Below are positions 32,463 to 44,320 of a DNA stretch of 64,000 bases, piece by piece. A program made the translations under genes and the position numbers. The first letter of the stretch is position 1; every line of letters starts with the position of its first letter. Location: assembly GCF_046630445.1 (NCBI RefSeq), contig NC_092339.1:53219001-53283000 (forward strand), given 5' to 3'. This stretch comes from Rutidosis leptorrhynchoides (taxonomy: Eukaryota > Streptophyta > Magnoliopsida > Asterales > Asteraceae). Under the pieces are notes generated by a model that made no database searches, was not told the DNA's origin, and saw only the letters and a program-made list of their open reading frames with translations.

Positions 32463-35400
32463 TGAAATGTCCCGTTCTTATTGATTAAAAACGTTCCATA
32501 TTAATTGATTTCGTTGCGAGGTTTTGACCTCTATATGAGACGTTTTTCAAAGACTGCATTCATTTTTAAAACAAACCATAACCTTTATTTCATAGATAAA
32601 GGTTTTAAAAAGCTTTACGTAGATTATCAAATAATGATAATCTAAAATATCCTGTTTACACACGACCATTACATAATGGTTTACAATACAAATATGTTAC
32701 AACAAAATAAGTTTCTTGAATGCAGTTTTTACACAATATCATACAAGCATGGACTCCAAATCTCGTCCTTATTTAAGTATGCGACAGCGGAAGCTCTTAA
32801 TAATCACCTGAGAATAAACATGCTTAAAACGTCAACAAAAATGTTGGTGATTTATAGGTTTAACCTATATATATCAAATCATAATAATAGACCACAAGAT
32901 TTCATATTTCAATATGAACACCTGGTAACCGACATTACCAAAATGCATATATAAGAATATCCCCATCATTCCGGGACACCCTTCGGATATGATATAAATT
33001 TCGAAGTACTAAAGCATCCGGTACTTTGGATGGGGTTTGTTAGGCCCAATAGATCTATCTTTAGGATTCGCGTCAATTAGGGTGTCTGTTCCCTAATTCT
33101 TAGATTACCAGACTTAATAAAAAGGGGCATATTCGATTTCGATAATTCAACCATAGAATGTAGTTTCACGTACTTGTGTCTATTTTGTAAATCATTTATA
33201 AAACCTGCATGTATTCTCATCCCAAAAATATTAGATTTAAAAAGTGGGACTATAACTCACTTTCACAGATTTTTACTTCGTCGGGAAGTAAGACTTGGCC
33301 ACTGGTTGATTCACGAACCTATAACAATATATACATATATATCAAAGTATGTTCAAAATATATTTACAACACTTTTAATATATTTTGATGTTTTAAGTTA
33401 ATTAAGTCAGCTGTCCTCGTTAGTAACCTACAACTAGTTGTCCACAGTTAGATGTACAGAAATAAATCGATAAATATTATCTTGAATCAATCCACGACCC
33501 AGTGTATACGTATCTCAGTATTGATCACAACTCAAACTATATATATTTTGGAATCAACCTCAACCCTGTATAGCTAACTCCAACATTCACATATAGAGTG
33601 TCTATGGTTGTTCCGAAATATATATAGATGTGTCGACATGATAGGTCGAAACATTGTATACGTGTCTATGGTATCTCAAGATTACATAATATACAATACA
33701 AGTTGATTAATTTATGGTTGGAATAGATTTGTTACCAATTTTCAAGTAGCTAAAATGAGAAAAATTATCCAATCTTGTTTTACCCATAACTTCTTCATTT
33801 TAAATCCGTTTTGAGTGAATCAAATTGCTATGGTTTCATATTGAACTCTATTTTATGAATCTAAACAGAAAAAGTATAGGTTTATAGTCAGAAAAATAAG
33901 TTACAAGTCATTTTTGTAAAGGTAGTCATTTCAGTCGAAAGAACGACGTCTAGATGACCATTTTAGAAAACATACTTCCACTTTGAGTTTAACCATAATT
34001 TTTGGATATAGTTTCATGTTCATAATAAAAATCATTTTCTCATAATAACAACTTTTAAATCAAAGTTTATCATAGTTTTTAATTAACTAACCCAAAACAG
34101 CCCGCAGTGTTACTACGACGGCGTAAATCCGGTTTTACGGTATTTTTCGTGTTTCCAGGTTTTAAATCATTAAGTTAGCATATCATATAGATATAGAACA
34201 TGTCTTTAGTTGATTTTAAAAGTTAAGTTAGAAGGATTAACTTTTGTTTGCGAACAAGTTTAGAATTAACTAAACTATGTTCTAGTGATTACAAGTTTAA
34301 ACCTTCGAATAAGATAGCTTTATATGTATGAATCGAATGATGTTATGAACATCATTACTACCTTAAGTTCCTTGGATAAACCTACTGGAAAAGTGGAAAA
34401 TGGATCTAGCTTCAACGGATCCTTGGATGGCTCGAAGTTCTTGAAGCAGAATCATGATACGAAAACAAGTTCAAGTAAGATCATCACTTGAAATAAGATT
34501 GTTATAGTTATAGAAATTGAACCAAAGTTTGAATATGATTATTACCTTGTATTAGAATGATAACCTACTGTAATAAACAAAGATTTCTTGAGGTTGGATG
34601 ATCACCTTACAAGATTGGAAGTGAGCTAGCAAACTTGAAGGTATTCTTGATTTTATGTAACTAGAACTTGTAGAATATATGAAGAACACTTAGAACTTGA
34701 AGATAGAACTTGAGAGAGATCAATTAGATGAAGAAAATTGAAGAATGAAAGTGTTTGTAGGTGTTTTTGGTCGTTGGTGTATGGATTAGATATAAAGGAT
34801 ATGTAATTTTGTTTTCATGTAAATAAGTCATGAATGATTACTCATATTTTTGTAATTTTATGAGATATTTCATGCTAGTTGCCAAATGATGGTTCCCACA
34901 TGTGTTAGGTGACTCACATGAGCTGCTAAGAGCTGATCATTGGAGTGTATATACCAATAGTACATACATCTAAAAGCTGTGTATTGTACGAGTACGAATA
35001 CGGGTGCATACGAGTAGAATTGTTGATGAAACTGAACGAGGATGTAATTGTAAGCATTTTTGTTAAGTAGAAGTAATTTGATAAGTGTATTGAAGTCTTT
35101 CAAAAGTGTATAAATACATATTAAAACACTACATGTATATACATTTTAACTGAGTCGTTAAGTCATCGTTAGCCGTTACATGTAAGTGTTGTTTTGAAAC
35201 CTTTAGGTTAACGATCTTGTTAAATGTTGTTAATATAATGTTTATAATATCAAATGAGATTTTAAATTATTATATTATCATGTATGAATATCTCTTAATA
35301 TGATATATATACATTAAATGTCTTTACAACGATAATCGTTACATATATGTCCCGTTTAAAAATCATTAAGTTAGTAGTCTTGTTTTTACATATGTAGTTC

Positions 35401-35666
35401 ATTGTTAATATACTTAATGATATGTTTACTTATCATAGTATCATGTTAACTATATATATATTCATATATATGTCATCATATAGTTTTTACAAGTTTTAAC
35501 GTTCGTGAATCACCGGTCAACTTGGGTGGTCAATTGTCTATATGAAACATATTTCAATTAATCAAGTCTTAACAAGTTTGATTGCTTAACATGTTGGAAA
35601 CATTTAATCATGTAAATATCAATCTCAATTAATATATATAAACATGGAAAAGTTCGGGTCACTACA
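32463..35666 (-). repeat. Gypsy-A 3' LTR, full length (3.2 kb)
   Basis: On the minus strand starts TGTAGTGACCCGAAC and ends GGGACATTTCA. Matched over its length by the solo LTR 49266-52516 in the other orientation. Carries the donor-like site at 33259-33260 and the acceptor-like site at 32808-32810 (see findings). Confidence 0.88.
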
Positions 35667-35701
35667 GTACCTACCCGTTAAATAAATTTCGTCCCGAAAT
35701 T

Positions 35702-37400
35702 TTAAGCTGTTGAAGGTGTTGACGAATCTTCTGGAAATAGATGCGGGTATTTCTTCTTCATCTGATCTTCACGCTCCCAGGTAAACTCGGGTCCTCTACG
35801 AGCATTCCATCGAACCTTAACAATTGGTATCTTGTTTTGCTTAAGTCTTTTAACCTCACGATCCATTATTTCGACGGGTTCTTCGATGAATTGAAGTTTT
35901 TCGTTGATTTGGATTTCATCTAACAGATTAGTGAGATCTTCTTTAGCAAAACATTTCTTCAAATTCGAGACATGGAAAGTGTTATGTACAGCTGCGAGTT
36001 GTTGAGGCAACTCAAGTCGGTAAGCTACTGGTCCGACACGATCAATAATCTTGAATGGTCCAATATACCTTGGATTTAATTTCCCTCGTTTACCAAATCG
36101 AACAACACCTTTCCAAGGTGCAACTTTAAGCATGACCATCTCTCCAATTTCAAATTCTACATCTTTTCTTTTAATGTCAGCGTAGCTCTTTTGTCGACTT
36201 TGGGCGGTTTTCAACCGTTGTTGAATTTGGATGATCTTCTCGGTAGTTTCTTGTACTATCTCTGGACCCGTAATCTGTCTATCCCCCACTTCACTCCAAC
36301 AAATCGAAGACCTGCACTTTCTACCATAAAGTGCTTCAAACGGCGCCATCTCAATGCTTGAATGGTAGCTGTTGTTGTAGGAAAATTCTGCTAACGGTAG
36401 ATGTCGATCCCAACTGTTTCCGAAATCAATAACACATGCTCGTAGCATGTCTTCAAGCATTTGTATCATCCTTTCACTCTGCCCATCAGTTTGTAGATGA
36501 TAGGCAGTACTCATGTCTAGACGAGTTCCTAATGCTTGCTGTAATGTCTGCCAGAATCTTGAAATAAATCTGCCATCCCTATCAGAGATAATAGAGATTG
36601 GTATTCCATGTCTGGAGACGACTTCCTTCAAATACAGTCGTGCTAACTTCTCCATCTTGTCATCTTCTCTTATTGGCAGGAAGTGTGCTGATTTGGTGAA
36701 ATGATCAACTATTACCCAAATAGTATCAAAACCACTTGCAGTCCTTAGCAATTTAGTGATGAAATCCATGGTAATGTTTTCCCATTTCCATTCCGGGATT
36801 TCAGGTTGTTGAAGTAGACCTGATGGTTTCTGATGCTCAGCTTTGACCTTAGAACACGTCAAACATTCTCCTACGTATTTAGAAACATCGGCTTTCATAC
36901 CCGGCCACCAAAAATGTTTCTTGAGATCCTTGTACATCTTCCCCGTTCCAGGATGTATTGAGTATCTGGTTTTATGAGCTTCTCTAAGTACCATTTCTCT
37001 CATATCTCCAAATTTTGGTACCCAAATCCTTTCAGCCCTATACCGGGTTCCATTTTCCCGAATATTAAGATGCTTCTCCGATCCTTTGGTTATTTCATCC
37101 TTTAAATTTCCCTCTTTTAAAACTCCTTGTTGCGCCTCCTTTATTTGAGTAGTAAGGTTATTATGAATCATTATATTCATAGATTTTACTCGAATGGGTT
37201 CTATGTCCTTCCTGCTCAAGGCATCGGCTACCACATTTGCCTTCTCCGGGTGGTAACGAATCTCAAAGTCATAATCATTCAATAATTCAATCCACCTACG
37301 CTGCCTCATATTCAGTTGTTTCTGATTAAATATGTGTTGAAGACTTTTGTGGTCGGTATATATAATACTTTTGACCCCATATAAGTAGTGCCTCCAAGTC
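35702..37400 (-). CDS. Gypsy-A partial pol, unit 1: RNase H end, integrase, chromodomain
   Basis: Starts in RNase H ([30 protein letters not shown]), then the integrase zinc finger ([37 protein letters not shown]), the DDE core ([22 protein letters not shown]) and a C-terminal chromodomain-type segment ([34 protein letters not shown]). The chromodomain is the mark of chromoviruses and may steer integration to marked chromatin (known of the family). It ends near the palindrome AAATTTCG..CGAAATTT beside the polypurine tract. Partial polyprotein only. Confidence 0.85.
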
Positions 37401-37446
37401 TTTAAATATGTGTTGAAGACTTTTGTGGTCAGTATATATAATACTT

Positions 37447-38357
37447 TTGGTCGTTGGTGTATGGATTAGATATAAAGGATATGTAATTTTGTTTTCATGT
37501 AAATAAGTCATGAATGATTACTCATATTTTTGTAATTTTATGAGATATTTTATGCTAGTTGCCAAATGATGGTTCCCACATGTGTTAGGTGACTCACATG
37601 GGCTGCTAAGAGCTGATCATTGGAGTGTATATACCAATAGTACATACATCTAAAAGCTGTGTATTGTACGAGTACGAATACGGGTGCATACGAGTAGAAT
37701 TGTTGATGAAACTGAACGAGGATGTAATTGTAAGAATTTTTGTTAAGTAGAAGTATTTTGATAAGTGTATTGAAGTCTTTCAAAAGTGTATAAATACATA
37801 TTAAAACACTACATGTATATACATTTTAACTGAGTCGTTAAGTCATCGTTAGCCGTTACATGTAAGTGTTGTTTTGAAACCTTTAGGTTAACGATCTTGT
37901 TAAATGTTGTTAACCCAATGTTTATAATATCAAATGAGATTTTAAATTATTATATTATCATGATATTATCCTGTATGAATATCTCTTAATATGATATATA
38001 TACATTAAATGTCTTTACAACGATAATCGTTACATATATGTCTCGTTTAAAAATCATTAAGTTAGTAGTCTTGTTTTTACATATGTAGTTCATTGTTAAT
38101 ATACTTAATGATATGTTTACTTATCATAGTATCATGTTAACTATATATATATCCATATATATGTCATCATATAGTTTTTACAAGTTTTAACGTTCGTGAA
38201 TCACCGGTCAACTTGGGTGGTCAATTGTCTATATGAAACATATTTCAATTAATCAAGTCTTAACAAGTTTGATTGCTTAACATGTTGGAAACATTTAATC
38301 ATGTAAATATCAATCTCAATTAATATATATAAACATGGAAAAGTTCGGGTCACTACA
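37447..38357 (-). repeat. Gypsy-A LTR fragment between the two units
   Basis: About 910 bp, corresponding to the first (U3) part of the LTR in element sense, ending a little past the TATA-like box. The junction to RNase H sequence lies in the shared string TTTTGGTCGTTGG. A short second duplication of the RNase H edge (37327-37367 against 37405-37448) is next to it. Confidence 0.8.
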
Positions 38358-38392
38358 GTACCTACCCGTTAAATAAATTTCGTCCCGAAATT

Positions 38393-40090
38393 TTAAGCTG
38401 TTGAAGGTGTTAACGAATCTTCTGGAAATAGATGCGGGTATTTCTTCTTCATCTGATCTTCACGCTCCCAGGTAAACTCGGGTCCTCTACGAGCATTCCA
38501 TCGAACCTTAACAATTGGTATCTTGTTTTGCTTAAGTCTTTTAACCTCACGATCCATTATTTCGACGGGTTCTTCGATGAATTGAAGTTTTTCGTTGATT
38601 TGGATTTCATCTAACAGATTAGTGAGATCTTCTTTAGCAAAACATTTCTTCAAATTCGAGACATGGAAAGTGTTATGTACAGCCGCGAGTTGTTGAGGCA
38701 ACTCAAGTCGGTAAGTTACTGGTCCGACACGATCAATAATCTTGAATGGTCCAATATACCTTGGATTTAATTTCCCTCGTTTACCAAATCGAACAACACC
38801 TTTCCAAGGTGCAACTTTAAGCATGACCATCTCTCCAATTTCAAATTCTACATCTTTTCTTTTAATGTCAGCGTAGCTCTTTTGTCGACTTTGGGCGGTT
38901 TTCAACCGTTGTTGAATTTGGATGATCTTCTCGGTAGTTTCTTGTACTATCTCTGGACCCGTAATCTGTCTATCCCCCACTTCACTCCAACAAATCGAAG
39001 ACCTGCACTTTCTACCATAAAGTGCTTCAAACGGCGCCATCTCAATGCTTGAATGGTAGCTGTTGTTGTAGGAAAATTCTGCTAACGGTAGATGTCGATC
39101 CCAACTGTTTCCGAAATCAATAACACATGCTCGTAGCATATCTTCAAGCGTTTGTATCATCCTTTCACTCTGCCCATCAGTTTGTAGATGATAGGCAGTA
39201 CTCATGTCTAGACGAGTTCCTAATGCTTGCTGTAATGTCTGCCAGAATCTTGAAATAAATCTGCCATCCCTATCAGAGATAATAGAGATTGGTATTCCAT
39301 GTCTGGAGACGACTTCCTTCAAATACAGTCGTGCTAACTTCTCCATCTTGTCATCTTCTCTTATTGGCAGGAAGTGTGCTGATTTGGTGAGACGATCAAC
39401 TATTACCCAAATAGTATCAAAACCACTTGCAGTCCTTGGCAATTTAGTGATGAAATCCATGGTAATGTTTTTCCATTTCCATTCCGGGATTTCAGGTTGT
39501 TGAAGTAGACCTGATGGTTTCTGATGCTCAGCTTTGACCTTAGAACACGTCAAACATTCTCCTACGTATTTAGAAACATCGGCTTTCATACCCGGCCACC
39601 AAAAATGTTTCTTGAGATCCTTGTACATCTTCCCCGTTCCAGGATGTATTGAGTATCTGGTTTTATGAGCTTCTCTAAGTACCATTTCTCTCATATCTCC
39701 AAATTTTGGTACCCAAATCCTTTCAGCCCTATACCGGGTTCCATTTTCCCGAATATTAAGATGCTTCTCCGATCCTTTGGTTATTTCATCCTTTAAATTT
39801 CCCTCTTTTAAAACTCCTTGTTGCGCCTCCTTTATTTGAGTAGTAAGGTTATTATGAATCATTATATTCATAGATTTTACTCGAATGGGTTCTATGTCCT
39901 TCCTGCTCAAGGCATCGGCTACCACATTTGCCTTCTCCGGGTGGTAACGAATCTCAAAGTCATAATCATTCAATAATTCAATCCACCTACGCTGCCTCAT
40001 ATTCAGTTGTTTCTGATTAAATATGTGTTGAAGACTTTTGTGGTCGGTATATATAATACTTTTGACCCCATATAAGTAGTGCCTCCAAGT
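38393..40090 (-). CDS. Gypsy-A partial pol, unit 2
   Basis: Second copy of the RNase H end, integrase and chromodomain. It differs from unit 1 at only a handful of residues in 535, so the duplication is recent. Same boundaries and same flanking LTR fragment as in unit 1. Confidence 0.85.
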   Translation of the reverse strand, partial: TWRHYLYGVKSIIYTDHKSLQHIFNQKQLNMRQRRWIELLNDYDFEIRYHPEKANVVADALSRKDIEPIRVKSMNIMIHNNLTTQIKEAQQGVLKEGNLKDEITKGSEKHLNIRENGTRYRAERIWVPKFGDMREMVLREAHKTRYSIHPGTGKMYKDLKKHFWWPGMKADVSKYVGECLTCSKVKAEHQKPSGLLQQPEIPEWKWKNITMDFITKLPRTASGFDTIWVIVDRLTKSAHFLPIREDDKMEKLARLYLKEVVSRHGIPISIISDRDGRFISRFWQTLQQALGTRLDMSTAYHLQTDGQSERMIQTLEDMLRACVIDFGNSWDRHLPLAEFSYNNSYHSSIEMAPFEALYGRKCRSSICWSEVGDRQITGPEIVQETTEKIIQIQQRLKTAQSRQKSYADIKRKDVEFEIGEMVMLKVAPWKGVVRFGKRGKLNPRYIGPFKIIDRVGPVTYRLELPQQLAAVHNTFHVSNLKKCFAKEDLTNLLDEIQINEKLQFIEEPVEIMDREVKRLKQNKIPIVKVRWNARRGPEFTWEREDQMKKKYPHLFPEDSLTPSTA

Positions 40091-40137
40091 CTTTAAATAT
40101 GTGTTGAAGACTTTTGTGGTCAGTGTATATAATACTT

Positions 40138-41048
40138 TTGGTCGTTGGTGTATGGATTAGATATAAAGGATATGTAATTTTGTTTTCATGTAAATAAGTC
40201 ATGAATGATTACTCATATTTTTATAATTTTATGAGATATTTTATGCTAGTTGCCAAATGATGGTTCCCACATGTGTTAGGTGACTCACATGGGCTGCTAA
40301 GAGCTGATCATTGGAGTGTATATACCAATAGTACATACATCTAAAAGCTGTGTATTGTACGAGTACGAATACGGGTGCATACGAGTAGAATTGTTGATGA
40401 AACTGAACGAGGATGTAATTGTAAGAATTTTTGTTAAGTAGAAGTATTTTGATAAGTGTATTGAAGTCTTTCAAAAGTGTATAAATACATATTAAAACAC
40501 TACATGTATATACATTTTAACTGAGTCGTTAAGTCATCGTTAGCCGTTACATGTAAGTGTTGTTTTGAAACCTTTAGGTTAACGATCTTGTTAAATGTTG
40601 TTAACCCAATGTTTATAATATCAAATGAGATTTTAAATTATTATATTATCATGATATTATCCTGTATGAATATCTCTTAATATGATATATATACATTAAA
40701 TGTCTTTACAACGATAATCGTTACATATATGTCTCGTTTAAAAATCATTAAGTTAGTAGTCTTGTTTTTACATATGTAGTTCATTGTTAATATACTTAAT
40801 GATATGTTTACTTATCATAGTATCATGTTAACTATATATATATCCATATATATGTCATCATATAGTTTTTACAAGTTTTAACGTTCGTGAATCACCGGTC
40901 AACTTGGGTGGTCAATTGTCTATATGAAACATATTTCAATTAATCAAGTCTTAACAAGTTTGATTGCTTAACATGTTGGAAACATTTAATCATGTAAATA
41001 TCAATCTCAATTAATATATATAAACATGGAAAAGTTCGGGTCACTACA
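40138..41048 (-). repeat. Gypsy-A truncated 5' LTR
   Basis: In element sense this is the first 910 bp of the LTR, through a TATA-like TTTATATC (complement about 40158-40165). It abuts internal sequence about 20-30 bp further on. It ends at the GAAAC target duplication. Confidence 0.82.
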
Positions 41049-41934
41049 GAAACAAACCAAAATATGTAGTTTCAAAACAACCAACCATAGTAATAAACTA
41101 AAAGTTGACACAAAACCTTGCCAACAAACCCACAAGTTTAAATTATCCAAAAATAGAATGCAAGCTTAAGTTTCATAAAATGTTTCATAAAATATGCCCC
41201 AAATGCATGCAGACTCTTCTAAACACAGCGGAAGCATCACAAACTCAAGTACCTGTGAAAACTTGCAAGTAAACTGTCAACACAAAGGTTGAGTGAATTA
41301 TAGGTTTAAATAAATAAGTAAACTTTAGACCACAAGATTTAAAAATGTTAGAAAACATTAAACATTATTCCATTATCAATGAGCCACCTGGTAACCACTT
41401 AACCCTTTATTTACCCTTGCCAAACACAATAAAAATATACACTTGGACAGTGTATCTACAACAAATTACGAAGTACTAAACATTCCGATTATAAATTGCT
41501 AGCGCGACTAGCTCGAAATGGGGTTGTCAAACCCGATAGATCTATCCGTAGGATTCGCGTTCACCGGTAGAAACCAATGATTACAGTTACCAGACTAGGG
41601 AATATTTTTGTCCAACTCACAATGAATAATTAAATTTAACTGTTATTTGTGTCTAAACGTAAATGAAAATGCATGTAATCACATCCCAAAAATATACTTT
41701 GAAAAGTATGTAAAAACGGGACTATAACTCACCTTAAAAGCAACTGAAGAAACCATACAAACAAGGGAACAGCAAATAGAATAAAGTGATCAGGAACGAT
41801 CACAACGCCGACCTATAAATAAAGCAGGTCGATATAAATAACAATATATTGCAAGTAGACATAGATGTTGCAAGTAGACATGGAACAATACTCGGCAAGC
41901 ATCGGTTTGACTGGAACAGCGTACGGACACATAC

Positions 41935-42140
41935 TTTCTATTTTTAGAAAGTTTCTATTTTTATCAGGTTTCCATTTTTGGGAAGTTTCTATTTTAGGAA
42001 AGTTTCTATTTTTGGAAAGTTTCTATTTTTGGAAAGTTTCTATTTTTGGAAAGTTTCTATTTTTGGAAAGTTTTTATTTTTTGAAAGTTTCCAACTTTAG
42101 AAAGTTCTATTTTTAGAAAGTTTTTAGGTTAGGAAAGTTT
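41935..42140. repeat. GGAAAGTTTCTATTTTT minisatellite in the Gypsy-B left LTR
   Basis: About 12 units of roughly 16-17 bp, TATTTTTGGAAAGTTTC with variants. The right LTR has fewer units (54115-54310), so the array has changed length since insertion. It is followed by AAAGTCAAC repeats. Confidence 0.8.
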
Positions 42141-44093
42141 CCTTATTTAGAAAGTCAACAAAAGTCAACTAAAAGTCAAAGTCAACCGAAAGTCAACTCA
42201 AAAGTCAAACTTAGTCAAACATAGTCAACGTTAATTTGAAAAGTGTAAGTTATAATAATAACATAAGTTATAATGTTTATTAAAGTTAAAAGTGTATAAT
42301 TATGTCATAACATAAGTTTAATTAAATAAAATGAATTATTAAAATTAATATAAGTTGAAATGATATAATTAATATAACATAAGTATTTAATTAATTAATT
42401 AATTATTAGTCATAATATAAATATTATTAATTAATAATAAATTTTAAATCATATCATAAGTATTATTAATTAATAATGAATTATTAATCATATCATAAGT
42501 TTCTAAATATAATTATTAAATCATAAGTATTTAATAATTAAATCATAATTAAATAATAATTAAGTCTTATAATAATTAAATAATTATTTAATCTTCATTA
42601 TAAGTCTTATAATAATATTCTTATAAAATAAATTTAATACTTATCATAAGTATTTTCCATTGATAATAAAAGTGTCATTAATCATAAGTTAAATTAAAAT
42701 GTTAATTAAATCATAAATAATAATTAAATGATGTAATAAATATTTATATCATAATTCTTAAATAATAATAATTACTTCTTTTATCATAAGTAATTAATTA
42801 ATAATGAGTTTCATTATTTTTATCATAAGTTTTAGAATTAATCATAAGTTTTAATTCAAAAGTTCATCGGGTCGTATTTTGAGCCCCGGGTGTCGATTTC
42901 TGGCGAGCCTTATATGCATCTCCGCCTATTCAAACCACCTGACACAATGGTCCACTCAAGAACTCACCAAGAACAGTCCACAAGTCATGGTAATAAGCCA
43001 TGACACCACTTGGACTTTCAATTTACTCAAAATCGTGTTTTAGTCGTACCGGGTGAACCGTGGCTCGGATTTAGGTGACCCGAACATGAAAGTTCGTCTC
43101 ACCATCAGTCCTAACACACTAAAACACCCTAAAGACACCAAGGAAGGTCACAAAGTTGGACCAAACCTGTTTCATGTCAATCCACAATTCAATTTTTACA
43201 AAATAGTAATTTGATCATAACTAGGGCTCCGGGAATTGAAACGACATGAATCCGGAGTCTAAAATTAATGTCTTGATGAGAGGAACTCATCTAGATAGTT
43301 TATTTTAACTTTTATCTCAGTCACAAACCCAAAATACACGAAATAGCTGTTGTCCAGAATTTAACAAACCGAAAACATGCAATTATGAATACATCTATGC
43401 ATACAAACACCATTACAATAATCCACACACATCATACTACTAAATAAACATCAAAATACAGAAAATAATTGAAAAATTGAAAGTTCTAGGGTTAGGGTTT
43501 ATACCCTAATCGAGAAACGATTTATGTAATCGCGTAGAGAAGAACGAGAGGAACGCGTTGGTATTAATCAATCCTTGATCCAAGCTTTAATTTTAGATGA
43601 TGATGGTGATGAATGGTGGTGGATGGGTGATGGCCAAGGCAAGAGGAAGAGAGAAAAAGAGAGCAAAATTGAAAGCTAGGTTTTAGGGATATTTTGGTGG
43701 AATGAAAAATAATCTCCAAAAAAAAGAAATCAAGGGAGTAATATTCCCTCCCTCCCCCATTCAGCCAAAATTTTCAGTGGGGTGGGCCCCACTTGGTCCA
43801 TCTCACTTAAATGTATATTCCTGGTGGCCCGAAAGCCCGAACGAGTCCCGAAACGCGAAAACGCACTTACGCGATTTAAAATCCGGAAAGATAACAAACG
43901 CGCGACGAAAAATAAATATAAATACACTATATAATAATATGATCTTAAAATATCATATTTAAAATATTTAGGATTTAAATGTCCCAAAAACTCGACCGTT
44001 GGTTTGAAAACCAAAAAGATTCGCCGGATGGAAATCCGCGAGACGTAGAAACGTATAAATTAAAATATGAATACAAATATTCACATAACACAT

Positions 44094-44098
<5 letters not shown>

Positions 44099-44179
<81 letters not shown>
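44099..44179. repeat. (TA)n microsatellite
   Basis: About 40 pure TA units inside the Gypsy-B left LTR. The matching tract in the right LTR is at 56268-56342. Confidence 0.95.
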
Positions 44180-44183
<4 letters not shown>

Positions 44184-44320
44184 ACAAATAATAATATAGG
44201 TCATAGAAATGACGTGGCACACTAACAGTTAACGGTCGTTAAATAATTAACTGAAAAAGATAACGAAAAAAAGTAGGGTTGTGACAGTACCTTCCCGTTA
44301 CGGAAATTTCGTCCCGAAAT

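Larger units (their letters stand above)
32463..41048 (-). mobile_element. Second Tekay-like Gypsy (Gypsy-A) with an internal tandem duplication
   Basis: Target duplication GAAAC on both sides (32458-32462, 41049-41053). From the left: a full LTR (32463-35666), a 3' internal part (RNase H end, integrase, chromodomain), a 910-bp LTR fragment (about 37447-38357), the same internal part again, and the same LTR fragment again (about 40138-41048). The two units are 2,691 bp long and almost identical. Each LTR fragment stops just past a TATA-like TTTATATC at the same junction with RNase H sequence. So one deletion came first and a duplication followed. Gag, protease and RT are absent. Confidence 0.88.
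41049..44286 (-). repeat. Gypsy-B 3' LTR, main segment
   Basis: Matches 53214-56446. Internal landmarks: donor-like site at 41731-41732 and acceptor-like site at 41253-41255, a GGAAAGTTTCTATTTTT minisatellite (41935-42140), an AT-rich tract with repeated ATCATAAGT and TTAATTAATAAT (42230-42870), a conserved GC-rich part (42880-43860) and a (TA)n tract (44099-44179). It ends in GTTGTGACA. Confidence 0.9.

Noticed and set aside
42230-42870. Centromeric or satellite-type repeat for the AT-rich tract
   Set aside because: Irregular motifs without a fixed period, present once in each Gypsy-B LTR. It is part of the LTR.
43968-44222. Frames rich in Tyr-Ile (also 56132-56383)
   Set aside because: Translation of the (TA)n microsatellite, not a protein.
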